From Acidimicrobiia bacterium (GTDB taxonomy: Bacteria > Actinomycetota > Acidimicrobiia > Spongiisociales > UBA4744), in contig JAOTUY010000013.1 in NCBI GenBank assembly GCA_029863625.1, positions 1 through 54,522 of the forward strand: a stretch of 54,522 nucleotides of DNA, read 5' to 3'. Positions 1-7,076 of this stretch are shown here, in pieces. The notes under the pieces are model-generated. The model had not been told where the DNA came from. It was given only the letters and a program-made list of their open reading frames with translations, and did not search any database. Both the position numbers and the translations under genes were made by a program. Within the stretch, counting starts at the first letter, position 1, and each line of letters begins with the position of its first letter.

Positions 1-96
1 TCGGACCGTTTCGATGAGAGATGTTCCGGTCGCGTGGCTCAACTCGAGGAGGCGAGCGTGGGTGTCGCTGTCGACGCGAATGGTTGTCGTACCCAT
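1..96 (-). CDS. Ribbon-helix-helix antitoxin-like protein (partial)
   Basis: This is the first 32 codons of a minus-strand gene that runs off the window edge. The N-terminus starts MGTTTIRVDSDTHARLLEL and has the short beta strand followed by the first helix of a ribbon-helix-helix DNA-binding fold, as in VapB-type antitoxins. Proteins of this family bind DNA as dimers and usually neutralise a toxin encoded just downstream. That toxin would lie outside the window. It is divergent from the Xre-like gene at 215. The missing 3' part prevents family assignment. Confidence 0.6.
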   Translation of the reverse strand, partial: MGTTTIRVDSDTHARLLELSHATGTSLIETVR

Positions 97-214
97 GCCG
101 ATAGTCTACATCATGCATGCGCGACGGTCTACCTACCCGTACAGGTCGCCCCAATCGCAAGCCATTTCGAACATCAGCGAGTGTCTTCCCGAGGTGGGTC
201 ATAGACGATACGCT

Positions 215-538
215 ATGACCATGAGAGGTTTTGGAGAACAAGTCGCCGGGTCGCTGCTGCAGTCCGCACGACTACGGCTCGGAATGTCCCAAACGGCTTT
301 CGCCGACCTGCTGGGGATCGCTCAACCGACGTTGTCGGCGTATGAGTCGGGTCGTCGTCAACCGACCGTACCCACTCTGTCGAGAATGTTGGCAAGCGCA
401 GGAATGGAGCTTCGTTTGGAGCTCGCCTACCGGGATAACCATGACGCGGTGCTGGCCGGGTGGGAACGTACTCTGGACGCTGCAACCAAACAAAGGCTGC
501 GGTCACAGGGCCATCGGCTGGCCGACGATGCTGCCTGA
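215..538 (+). CDS. Xre-family helix-turn-helix regulator
   Basis: This is a 107-residue protein with an Xre/Cro helix-turn-helix at roughly residues 15-65. The recognisable core is the segment around ARLRLGMSQTAFADLLGIAQ followed by LSAYESGRRQPTVPTL. I chose the ATG at 215 because it gives a compact single-domain protein; the open frame upstream of it looks non-coding. It overlaps by 11 nt with a broken nucleotidyltransferase frame. Pairing of a DNA-binding regulator with a nucleotidyltransferase is typical of type IV (AbiE-like) and MNT-type toxin-antitoxin modules, so this is probably the surviving regulator/antitoxin half. Confidence 0.7.
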   Translation: MTMRGFGEQVAGSLLQSARLRLGMSQTAFADLLGIAQPTLSAYESGRRQPTVPTLSRMLASAGMELRLELAYRDNHDAVLAGWERTLDAATKQRLRSQGHRLADDAA

Positions 539-690
539 GTTCAACGACGAGCAGGTGGCCGCCGTCCGTCAGGTCCTCATCGATCATGGTATCTAGTTCG
601 TGACCATTGGTGGCATGGCGGCTTATCGCCACGATGCCTCCTAGGCGACGATCGACGTCAATATGAGCCGATCCACGAGGCCAAGCCTCA
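528..690 (+). pseudogene. Broken nucleotidyltransferase (toxin-like) fragment
   Basis: Reading from the ATG at 528 gives a frame that includes DEQVAAVRQVLIDHGI, an in-frame TAG at 594-596, then FVTIGGMAAYRHDAS, a second TAG at 642-644, then ATIDVN. The GG motif followed about 15 residues later by a T-x-D-V/L-D-like strand is the signature of the minimal nucleotidyltransferase fold found in MNT and AbiEii toxins. Two internal stops and loss of similarity after about 690 show it is dead. It sits directly after the Xre-type gene, with overlapping frames as in an intact two-gene module. Confidence 0.6.
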
Positions 691-771
691 CCGTTGCTCC
701 GCTTGAACTCGGTCCGCGGCTTCCCGTTGAACGAGATCCCGACGGGACGCGTCGAAGGGATCGACGCGAGA

Positions 772-1289
772 ATGGTGGCGGTGTTCAGTCTGCGCGCAAC
801 GAAGAAGCTGCTCGACAGGGTGAAGCAGCCGATCATGCCTCCTGTGTCGGAGCCGACGACGGTGCTCGGGAACTGGTATGGCACCGTGCGTTTCTGGAAA
901 CCGCAGGTGGCTCTGCTGGTTAACGAGCGGACGCTGTTTCCGGTCTTGATGCCGCTTGCACCGGCCGCCACGCTCATGGAGCGGTTCCCCGACGGCTTGC
1001 GACAAACGCTGGAGGCACGCGGGATCGCGGCGGACCTCATTGAGTCTGAGGTGGCCGCGATGGTCGAAGGCCAGTACGCGAAGACGGCGAACCGGAGTGT
1101 GCTCGGGATCATGAACGAGTTCGGCTATCTGGCCGACTGGTTTCGAGATCACCGGAGCTCTACGGATCTGGTGACTCTCGCGCTCCGACTGTCGGAGACG
1201 CCGTGCGGCCCCTCTACCAACGCCACGGCAGCCCGGACCGAGAACTCGACGCTGCGGTCGCTGTGTGGCTGGATGCCAAGACGGAGTAA
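772..1289 (+). pseudogene. DUF6933-like protein, frameshifted
   Basis: The frame begins MVAVFSLRATKKLLDRVKQ and continues through VLGNWYGTVRFWKPQVAL, LFPVLMPLAPAATLMERFP and SVLGIMNEFGYLADWF, which I recognise as the DUF6933 family of unknown function. Near 1209-1212, a run of four C, the reading frame is lost. The continuation in the other frame reads LYQRHGSPDRELDAAVAVWL and ends at a TAA at 1287-1289. One extra C in the run would restore a single protein of about 172 residues. The defect may be a real deletion or a homopolymer sequencing error. Without correction the frame runs into the next gene. Confidence 0.65.
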
Positions 1290-1323
1290 ACGATCGCCGT
1301 CCACATGGCGTAGATTCCGACCC

Positions 1324-1809
1324 ATGGCCCAGAGGCCCCCGACCGAAGACGATCGTCTCGAAGCAATCCGCCGTTTGTTGTCTGGACTTGCGGGCGGTGC
1401 CGACGTTCACGAACTGACTGCGTCTATCGCCGACCTCCACCCGAAGAACAACACCTTTCCGGGCGAGGTGTTCATGGGTCTCGCCGCCGATGCATTCGAG
1501 GTCGCCGGTGTGACACGGGATAGACCGATCGCGTACGAGGGCCTCCGTGAGACCCATCTACCCGAATGCGAGTTCCGCGGCCGCGAGAACCGCAAGGTCC
1601 AGTTTGCGATTCTGACCAGTGCAGCGGTGCGAGGCGGACTCGAGCCCGACCTGCTCGATGAGGTGGTGTGGTGGCAAAACGATGACTATTGGAGGTACGC
1701 CCTCTACGCCACCGTTGCGATGATTCGGGCATCGGCGGACCGTCAGGGCGTTTCGGTCGTACGTCTGGTCGAGCAACTCGCCGAACGCCACGGCGTTGCC
1801 CTGATCTGA
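1324..1809 (+). CDS. Conserved-looking hypothetical protein
   Basis: This is a 161-residue soluble protein starting MAQRPPTEDDRLEAIRRLLS. I do not recognise a characterised family. It is rich in aliphatic and acidic residues, has no signal peptide or membrane segment, and its third base composition fits coding DNA in this genome. The ATG at 1324 is 35 bp after the restored end of the DUF6933 frame. The uncorrected frameshift makes the two look like one 371-residue ORF, but the second half has its own start and a change in character. The C-terminal half contains a Trp/Tyr cluster (EVVWWQNDDYWRYALYATVA). Confidence 0.6.
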   Translation: MAQRPPTEDDRLEAIRRLLSGLAGGADVHELTASIADLHPKNNTFPGEVFMGLAADAFEVAGVTRDRPIAYEGLRETHLPECEFRGRENRKVQFAILTSAAVRGGLEPDLLDEVVWWQNDDYWRYALYATVAMIRASADRQGVSVVRLVEQLAERHGVALI

Positions 1810-2150
1810 CAGGACCCACCGGCGGCTGAACCTCCCTAACGATGACGACGTTCGCGTTTCATTCGTGCGGATGACCTGCCCCGGCACGTGCGCCAAGCCT
1901 GGGCCGACTGGATCGACCGCCATCATGGCGTTTCGCGGCGAACGCTCAAATAGCCGGCGTCGGTGTCTTGAGTTGATGGTTGGAAGTCAAGGCACCCCGA
2001 GATGCTGCATGAGTTCTGTCAACATTCAGTCAACAAGAAGTTGAAAAACGACGGGAGACGACGCAAAGCAGTGAAAGGCAAATCGCCTGGTCAAAGGCTT
2101 TTTCTGAGCAAACTGCCGGGTAGCGAAATCGCCCCGAGCTTCCCTCGCAC
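1810..2150. other. Spacer without a convincing gene
   Basis: These 340 bp separate the hypothetical protein at 1324 from the IS481 remnant. A short open stretch near 1850-1952 (reading RADDLPRHVRQAWADWIDR) could be the end of a decayed gene, but it has no start and I see no family. The AT-richer part around 2000-2100 may be left-hand material of the insertion sequence. Confidence 0.4.
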
Positions 2151-2750
2151 GGAAGAAGCTACCACTTCGGACCCGGCAAGATCGCCATGTATTTGAAGCG
2201 CTATCACGACCTTGAGATCAGCAAGTCGGGAGTGTGGCGCATCCTGCAACGACTCGATCTCAATCTGCTCCCCGCCTCACAGAAGCACAAGACCTACGAG
2301 AAGCGATGGAAGCGGTATGAGAAACCGCAGCCAGGACACGCAGTCCAGGTTGATGTCAAGTTCATCACCCCGATCGGTGGGGCCGGCAAGCGCTTCTACC
2401 AGTTCACCGCTATCGACGACTGCACTCGACCACGAGTGCTGCGCATCTACCCCCGCTGCAACCAGAAGACCGCCATTCAGTTCCTCGACTACCTCCTCGC
2501 CAAACTGCCCTTCCGGGTGGACGTGATCCAGACCGATAACGGCGGCGGGTTCGGTTCCCAGTTCCACTACCACGTGCTTGACCGGGGGATCAGACATGTC
2601 TACATCAAACCGGCCAGCCCAAGGTTGGATGGCAAGGTGGAACGATCTCATCGCATCGACGAAGAGGAGTTCTACCGGATGCTCGACGGAGTCGTCATCG
2701 ACAGCACCCAAATCTTCAACGACAAGCTGCAAGAGTGGGAAGACTTTGAA
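2151..2750 (+). mobile_element. IS481-family transposase remnant
   Basis: This is the catalytic part of an IS481-type DDE transposase. Recognisable blocks are FGPGKIAMYLKRYHDLEISK, KRWKRYEKPQPGHAVQVDVK, FYQFTAIDDCTR, VIQTDNG and GKVERSHRIDEEEFYRMLDG. The three catalytic acids are visible: Asp at 2352-2354, Asp at 2535-2537 (the usual DNGAEFGS block reads DNGGGFGS here) and Glu at 2640-2642. The N-terminal helix-turn-helix half is missing upstream of about 2151. The family C-terminus after EWEDF (normally YNFHRPHxGL) is replaced at about 2750 by unrelated sequence, so the element is truncated at both ends and not functional. Confidence 0.85.
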
Positions 2751-2955
2751 GCTTCACCATCGATGTGGAGGACAGGAATGGGCCGTACGGATTCATCACC
2801 GGCTACCTCACCGGTGATCCATCTGATCCGGCCACGGTGGTGGATGGCATCCATGCTGGACTCGAAATGGGTCCATGCTGACTCGGTTGCAGACTGAAGG
2901 GGTGTGACTGATCAGCCTCTTTGCCCCCACCGGGCGGACGACGCCGGAGAGACAA

Positions 2956-3201
2956 TTGTGGCGGAAGGGTGTGCGATGTCACGTTTTGTGGAGGTTGTGG
3001 TCGCTGATCCTGGTAGGTTTGCTGGTGGTTGCCGCTTGCACCAGTCGGGCGGAGCCGGGTGGGGAGACGACCGTTCCTTCGACCGCCGCTTCAAAGCGAT
3101 CGAGGCGCTTCGAGCATGAGCGTCGAGTCGATCGAAACGAGCGTTCCCTCCCGGTTTCAGCCCACCTACCGACCAACTCACCGACGGCCGTCCCGGCGTG
3201 A
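2956..3201 (+). CDS. Possible short lipoprotein fragment
   Basis: This 81-residue frame starts at TTG. It has a basic N-region, the hydrophobic stretch WSLILVGLLVV and a lipobox ending VAAC, followed by TSRAEPGGETTVPST. That layout matches lipoprotein signal peptides elsewhere in the window (for example at 46385). After about residue 45 the sequence becomes Arg/Ser-rich and does not look like a folded domain, so the gene is probably decayed or frameshifted. No good ribosome binding site precedes the TTG. The frame may be chance. Confidence 0.3.
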   Translation: MWRKGVRCHVLWRLWSLILVGLLVVAACTSRAEPGGETTVPSTAASKRSRRFEHERRVDRNERSLPVSAHLPTNSPTAVPA

Positions 3202-3239
3202 TAGTGCCCGGCCCCCCGCTCCGAGTTTTTCTAAATAGG

Positions 3240-3690
3240 AACACGTATAGGAGTACCTAGTGAAGATCGTCGGAGCTGTCCGCCCGCAGAAATCGCCAGA
3301 ACAAGCTGGTGGTGCGGCCGACGGCCGGGTACGCCACCACGAAAAACCGGGGGATGGTCACCTGATGATGCCCGGTGTGGCTCTGTCCCTCCGTATCGGC
3401 GGCCCTCCTGCTGGGCGAACTGGGGCAGGAAGGCAAGAAGAGAGGGGTCCGCCCCGGAACGAGTCCCGTGCTGGCCCCTGCTCTTCCTGTGGCTTCCAGA
3501 CTGGTGGAGGGCCTAACCGTGCCTTACCTTGCCAGGCCGAAGCCTCGGGTGAAGGGGGGAGACCCTCTCCTCGTATGGGAGCCATCTCAACCGTACCAAA
3601 GGTTCCGTCTGGCGAGAAGACCGGTAAATGTTGGGGGTCTAGCTGAGGTATCGGGGACGCCCACCCTCCTGGGACGGGCATAGAAAGTCA
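3240..3690 (+). other. GC-rich multi-hairpin region, possible structured RNA
   Basis: I find no believable protein in this 450-bp stretch on either strand, but it has several strong stem-loops. One is nested: 3309-3314 pairs with 3335-3340, enclosing 3315-3319 with 3323-3327. Others are 3346-3351 with 3371-3376, and 3407-3411 with 3425-3429. A GGGG-TCCG-CCCC hairpin follows. The density of stems and the absence of a coding pattern suggest a structured RNA or the non-coding part of a mobile element such as an intron or IS end. I could not match it to a known RNA family. The strand is a guess. Confidence 0.35.
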
Positions 3691-3767
3691 CGCTTGCCCT
3701 TCGCCGCCCCACGCTCCCACCCGCAGGTCCTGACGAGCGGGTCAGAAATGGTTGGTTGCGGATACGA

Positions 3768-3795
3768 GTGCGCCCACCCGTGTTGGCGGGCGCAC
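3768..3795 (-). terminator. Hairpin downstream of cytochrome c peroxidase
   Basis: An 8-bp perfect stem (GTGCGCCC at 3768-3775 with GGGCGCAC at 3788-3795) begins 21 bp beyond the stop codon of the minus-strand peroxidase gene. No clear T run follows on the minus strand, so termination here may need Rho or another factor. Confidence 0.5.
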
Positions 3796-3816
3796 TGCGC
3801 TGTCTTGATTGTTTGT

Positions 3817-5127
3817 CTAGGGCAGGTAGCCGTCGGAGAGGGTCTTCAGGAAAGCGACGATGGCTGCTTCCTCGTCGGAGGTGAGACCCAGATCGCCAAG
3901 TTCATCCGTGTTGACGTTTTCGGCTACCTCGGGGGCAGGCCAGCAGCTCTGCGTCAAGGCGTCGGCCTCGGAGGTGAACAGATCGGCGCAGGTTGGTTTC
4001 ACGTCACGGGTGTTGTAGAAGTGGACGATCCCCTCCAATGACTTGAAGTACCCGTTATGCCCGTAAGCCTTCACGATGCAGTCGGGATTATCAGGTTCTG
4101 CTTCACAGGAACCCTTCGCAACGTTCCGCAGAGTGGGAACCTTGTGCTTGCCGGCGTTGGCGTCTGCATATCCGGCATAATCCGAGCGACTGCCAAGGAA
4201 TCCGCCGAGACCAAAGTCCACCCAGTCGAACCCATCTGGGTTCCAGACCGCATCTGCTGAGTAGAACGGGTTGTCGGGATTGCGGGGGACTCCCAGGTTG
4301 TCGAACGTGAAATCGGTGAACAGTGCTTCCTTTCCGGTACTCGGATGGCAGGCTTTGCAGCCCGCCTTGCCCTGGAAGAGCGCAAACCCCTTCTGCTCCT
4401 GTTTGGAGAGTTTGGCGTTGCCTCCCTTGCTGAGGTCGTACTCGGAGGTGAAAGCGTTGACTTCCGGCGACGCCTCATAGGCGGCGATCGATAGAGCTAT
4501 CTGGTCGTAGGCTTGGTTCGACCTAACCCTGTCCTCGTCGGATAGCGTCACGGTTGTGTCTTCTGTCGCACAGACCGCTTCCACGTCGCCGGGCCAATTG
4601 ATGGCACCCACCCCCGTACCCCACACCTCCTCAAAAGACACGGGATAGGAACCGGTGGACACCTGGTACACCACACACGCAGAATCCGGCAAGCCTTGCT
4701 CCAGCGGGTTGAGAAACGGCCCTTGGGCCTGATCGGCGGCTGGGTTACCAAGCCTCTCGCCGGTGGCTCGCCCGTCCCAGAAGTTACCGCCGATAAACGT
4801 CCCCTTCTTGTCCATGTGGAATATCGGACTTTGCGTGGCGTAGGCGACGCTGGGTGGTTTCCGGTTTCCGATCCGACCGGGGATCGAACCCTCATACACC
4901 GCCCCGGCAGCGTTGATGCTTTCGTCGGGTCCGGTCCAACCCACCTCCGGGCCGTGACACGAAGCGCACGACTGGTTCAGGTTGATCGACAGGTTGTTAT
5001 CGAAGAAGATCGACTTACCCAACTGCTCCTCGTCAGTCAGGATCTCGTCTAGGGCGGAGACCGGACCGAACGATGCAATCAACAGCACCACCACAGCCGG
5101 AATCACCCACAGGAAGTATTTCTTCAT
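3817..5127 (-). CDS. Di-heme cytochrome c peroxidase / MauG family protein
   Basis: This is a 436-residue exported protein. Residues 1-26 form a signal peptide (MKKYFLWVIPAVVVLLIASF). Two c-type heme sites are visible: CASCH (Cys54, Cys57, His58) and CKACH (Cys257, Cys260, His261), the two-domain layout of bacterial cytochrome c peroxidases and MauG-like proteins. These take electrons to reduce hydrogen peroxide or oxidise a protein or metabolite outside the membrane. The start at 5127 follows AGGGGA by 5 nt; the longer frame to 5283 lacks a signal peptide at its front. It is the only intact gene between IS remnants, and its substrate cannot be told from context. An Asn/Asp-rich insert with extra cysteines (residues 330-410) is unusual. 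Confidence 0.9.
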   Translation of the reverse strand: MKKYFLWVIPAVVVLLIASFGPVSALDEILTDEEQLGKSIFFDNNLSINLNQSCASCHGPEVGWTGPDESINAAGAVYEGSIPGRIGNRKPPSVAYATQSPIFHMDKKGTFIGGNFWDGRATGERLGNPAADQAQGPFLNPLEQGLPDSACVVYQVSTGSYPVSFEEVWGTGVGAINWPGDVEAVCATEDTTVTLSDEDRVRSNQAYDQIALSIAAYEASPEVNAFTSEYDLSKGGNAKLSKQEQKGFALFQGKAGCKACHPSTGKEALFTDFTFDNLGVPRNPDNPFYSADAVWNPDGFDWVDFGLGGFLGSRSDYAGYADANAGKHKVPTLRNVAKGSCEAEPDNPDCIVKAYGHNGYFKSLEGIVHFYNTRDVKPTCADLFTSEADALTQSCWPAPEVAENVNTDELGDLGLTSDEEAAIVAFLKTLSDGYLP

Positions 5128-5192
5128 AGCGTCCCCTTTCTCCCGAAAGTCCTCCCAGGATCTCTCCCCGCAGTATGTGGAAACCCCACCAG

Positions 5193-5639
5193 TCAATCCA
5201 GAGTCGAACGTCCCAAAGGACATTCCGAGGGGAAACGAACCGTGTCCACCGCACCGTCGTACCAGAACCGCCCTTCCAGCCACACGCCCCAGCGAGGAAC
5301 CAAGTGCGGTCTCCCACGGTGTCGTTTCGCCAACAACCCCAACACCCGAGTGTGATCATCCTCAACCACCACCCTCAACCCGGGATGACGCAACGCCGCG
5401 ATCGCCACCGACCGGGCATCGTTCGGGTCTTTCTTCTGGGACCTACCCGACCCCAGGACTCGCACCCGTGAGGCCATCATCGGGGGCACGTCCAGGACCC
5501 GCTCACCGGCCGCCACCAACTGCTGAGACAACAGATACCCCACTCCCCGGGCCGACTCCACCGCCCAACACCGATCGTCATACCCCGATACGCCCAGTCC
5601 CGCAGCACCATCGCCTGGTTGATCCACCAACACACACAA
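5193..5639 (-). mobile_element. IS110-family transposase N-terminal remnant
   Basis: The frame contains DRCWAVESARGVGYLLSQQL, GERVLDVPPMMASRVRVL and KKDPNDARSVAIAALRHPGL. These are the middle and end of the RuvC-like DEDD catalytic domain of IS110-family transposases, including the D-x-x-D/A motif near KKDPNDA. The start of the domain and the whole C-terminal transposase_20 half are absent, so this is a dead fragment. It lies immediately upstream of the peroxidase gene and may mark the edge of an inserted segment. Confidence 0.75.
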
Positions 5640-5878
5640 TTCACAAGGTCACAAAGTGACTTTCGGCCCTATGGGTAAGTGTCAAAACGGCACAAGGTGA
5701 AGGGCAGGAATGGTGCTGGGGAAGGCACCATAAACCGAGAGTCGGTCACCCGCATGTCCGGCATGGGCGTGCCCCGAATCCAAAGAAGCTGAAACTGTGG
5801 ATGGGGGCCAAATGGAGGCTGTTGGTGGCGGGCGGATCTGGAAGTTGATCCAAAGCGTGCCAGAGAGGAGGGAGAGCG
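5640..5878. other. Spacer between IS110 remnant and CBS gene
   Basis: No gene is seen on either strand. A small inverted repeat (GTCAC-AAA-GTGAC, 5648-5660) lies at the edge of the IS110 remnant. A GGAGG ribosome binding site for the next gene is at the right end. Confidence 0.4.
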
Positions 5879-6352
5879 ATGAAGTACACGATCCGCACTG
5901 AGATCGATAGCGAGGTGGGCACTGGCACGGTGAAGGCCGTCCTGGCCGACAAGGGCTGGGAGGTCTATCGGATCGAGCCAGCCGCAACCGTATTCGAAGC
6001 GATCAAGGAGATGGTCGAGCGGAACTGCGGAGCGCTGCTTGTGATGCGTGACGACGATATTGTCGGCATCATCACCGAACGCGACTACCTGAGGAATGTC
6101 GCCTTGAAAGGCCGATCTTCAAAGACCACCGAGGTTTGGGAGATTATGGACAGTTCGGTGATCATCGTCGAATGCGACACCAACATCGACGAGGCCCTGG
6201 CGCTCATGACCGACCGGCGGATCCGCCACCTCCCGGTGGTCTCGAAGGGACGACTCGAAGGACTGATCTCGATAGGGGACCTGGTCAAATACAAGACCAA
6301 AGAGCAGGCCTTTCAGATCAACTATCTGAAGGAATACATCTCAGCCAGATAA
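5879..6352 (+). CDS. CBS-pair domain protein
   Basis: This is a 157-residue cytoplasmic protein made almost entirely of two CBS motifs. The first covers about residues 25-85 (VYRIEPAATVFEAIKEMVE, then GALLVMRDDDIVGIITERDY). The second covers about residues 88-150 (IIVECDTNIDEALALMTDRR, HLPVVSKGRLEGLISIGDLV). Such pairs bind adenine nucleotides (AMP, ATP, SAM or c-di-AMP) and act as stand-alone energy sensors or regulate partners in trans. A GGAGG site precedes the ATG. No partner gene is adjacent, so the target is unknown. The gene appears monocistronic and converges on the small membrane protein at 6473. Confidence 0.88.
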   Translation: MKYTIRTEIDSEVGTGTVKAVLADKGWEVYRIEPAATVFEAIKEMVERNCGALLVMRDDDIVGIITERDYLRNVALKGRSSKTTEVWEIMDSSVIIVECDTNIDEALALMTDRRIRHLPVVSKGRLEGLISIGDLVKYKTKEQAFQINYLKEYISAR

Positions 6353-6443
6353 TCGACCAGGGCTGGGCATAGACCAGGTCATCACCTAGGCCCTCAACCC
6401 GCCCATACCGGCAATCCAGAGCGGTCACATCACCAGGTCGGTT

Positions 6444-6475
6444 TGAGCTGCGGTCCGCACCCGTTGTGCAGCTCA
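6444..6475. terminator. Bidirectional hairpin between convergent genes
   Basis: An 8-bp perfect stem (TGAGCTGC at 6444-6451, GCAGCTCA at 6468-6475) lies between the CBS gene and the convergent small gene ending at 6473. Its right arm includes that gene's stop codon. Confidence 0.5.
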
Positions 6476-6709
6476 GGCTTCGCTTGGACCTTCTTCACCG
6501 AGGGCTCCCCGCTTACGCATCCCGTCAATGATCTTGTCGGCCATCTGGTCTACCTTGTCGCTTGGCACCTTGGCGTCAAGCTTGTTGTGGAGCTTGGTGC
6601 GGATCTCTGGTTCGGTGAGCCCTTGCCAATCAGCCTTCTGGGTTGAAACAAGCTTTACGGCCCCGGCAGCCAGTGCTGCAAACAACCCGAATTTGAAAAG
6701 ACGTTTCAT
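6473..6709 (-). CDS. Small membrane-anchored protein
   Basis: This is a 78-residue protein. Residues 4-20 (LFKFGLFAALAAGAVKL) form one membrane segment or uncleaved signal. The remaining residues form a charged helical tail with the pattern DWQGLTEPEIRTKLHNKLD and DKVDQMADKIIDGMRKR. I do not recognise a family. A good AGGAGG lies upstream of the ATG. The start codon overlaps the stop of the upstream small gene (ATGA), so the two are translationally coupled and likely work together at the cell envelope. Confidence 0.7.
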   Translation of the reverse strand: MKRLFKFGLFAALAAGAVKLVSTQKADWQGLTEPEIRTKLHNKLDAKVPSDKVDQMADKIIDGMRKRGALGEEGPSEA

Positions 6710-6864
6710 GCCACTGCCTCCTGACGATTGCTCTCACCCGGAATGTACTTGGTGCTGTCTGTATCGCAGAAATCGATGATCCGTTCGGTCGCGTCCTCCA
6801 CCGAGTTCCCGCACGTCACGAGGAGCATCAGCAATGCTCCGCCGACCACTATCGGAGCTTTCAT
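6706..6864 (-). CDS. Tiny lipoprotein or secreted peptide (52 aa)
   Basis: This is a 52-residue gene below usual ORF length cut-offs. It begins MKAPIVVGGALLMLLVTCGN, a hydrophobic signal ending in a lipobox-like LVTC (Cys18), followed by an acidic 34-residue mature part with one further Cys. AAGGAGAG lies just upstream of the ATG. Its TGA overlaps the ATG of the next gene (ATGA), a strong sign that both are real and co-translated. No family is recognised. The function is probably envelope-linked but cannot be stated. Confidence 0.6.
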   Translation of the reverse strand: MKAPIVVGGALLMLLVTCGNSVEDATERIIDFCDTDSTKYIPGESNRQEAVA

Positions 6865-7076
6865 GACTCTCCTTGCGATTGTGTCGGTGTTGAGAACTGG
6901 TGCTGACCATTGGAGTGTGAAGTGGCGGTGGTGGCACGGATGCAGCCGGAACGGTGTAAAAGGTTGTGCGGGTTGGCCGGCCTGTCAGCCATAATCTCAC
7001 CTTCAGGCCGGATCATCGACCGAGTCATCTCACTTTGCGTGGTTGACTGGTCACTAGATGGTAGGTTGTGACCATC

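Noticed and set aside
2277..2732. 151-residue minus-strand frame opposite the IS481 remnant
   Set aside because: Shadow of the transposase frame, which has recognisable catalytic motifs.
3240..3690. Group II intron or RNase P RNA
   Set aside because: I could not find a domain V-like hairpin with the AGC triad, a reverse transcriptase, or the conserved RNase P core, so no family is assigned.
5682..5987. Minus-strand ORF overlapping the CBS gene start
   Set aside because: Pro/Ser/Arg-rich shadow without a ribosome site; the CBS gene on the other strand is well supported.
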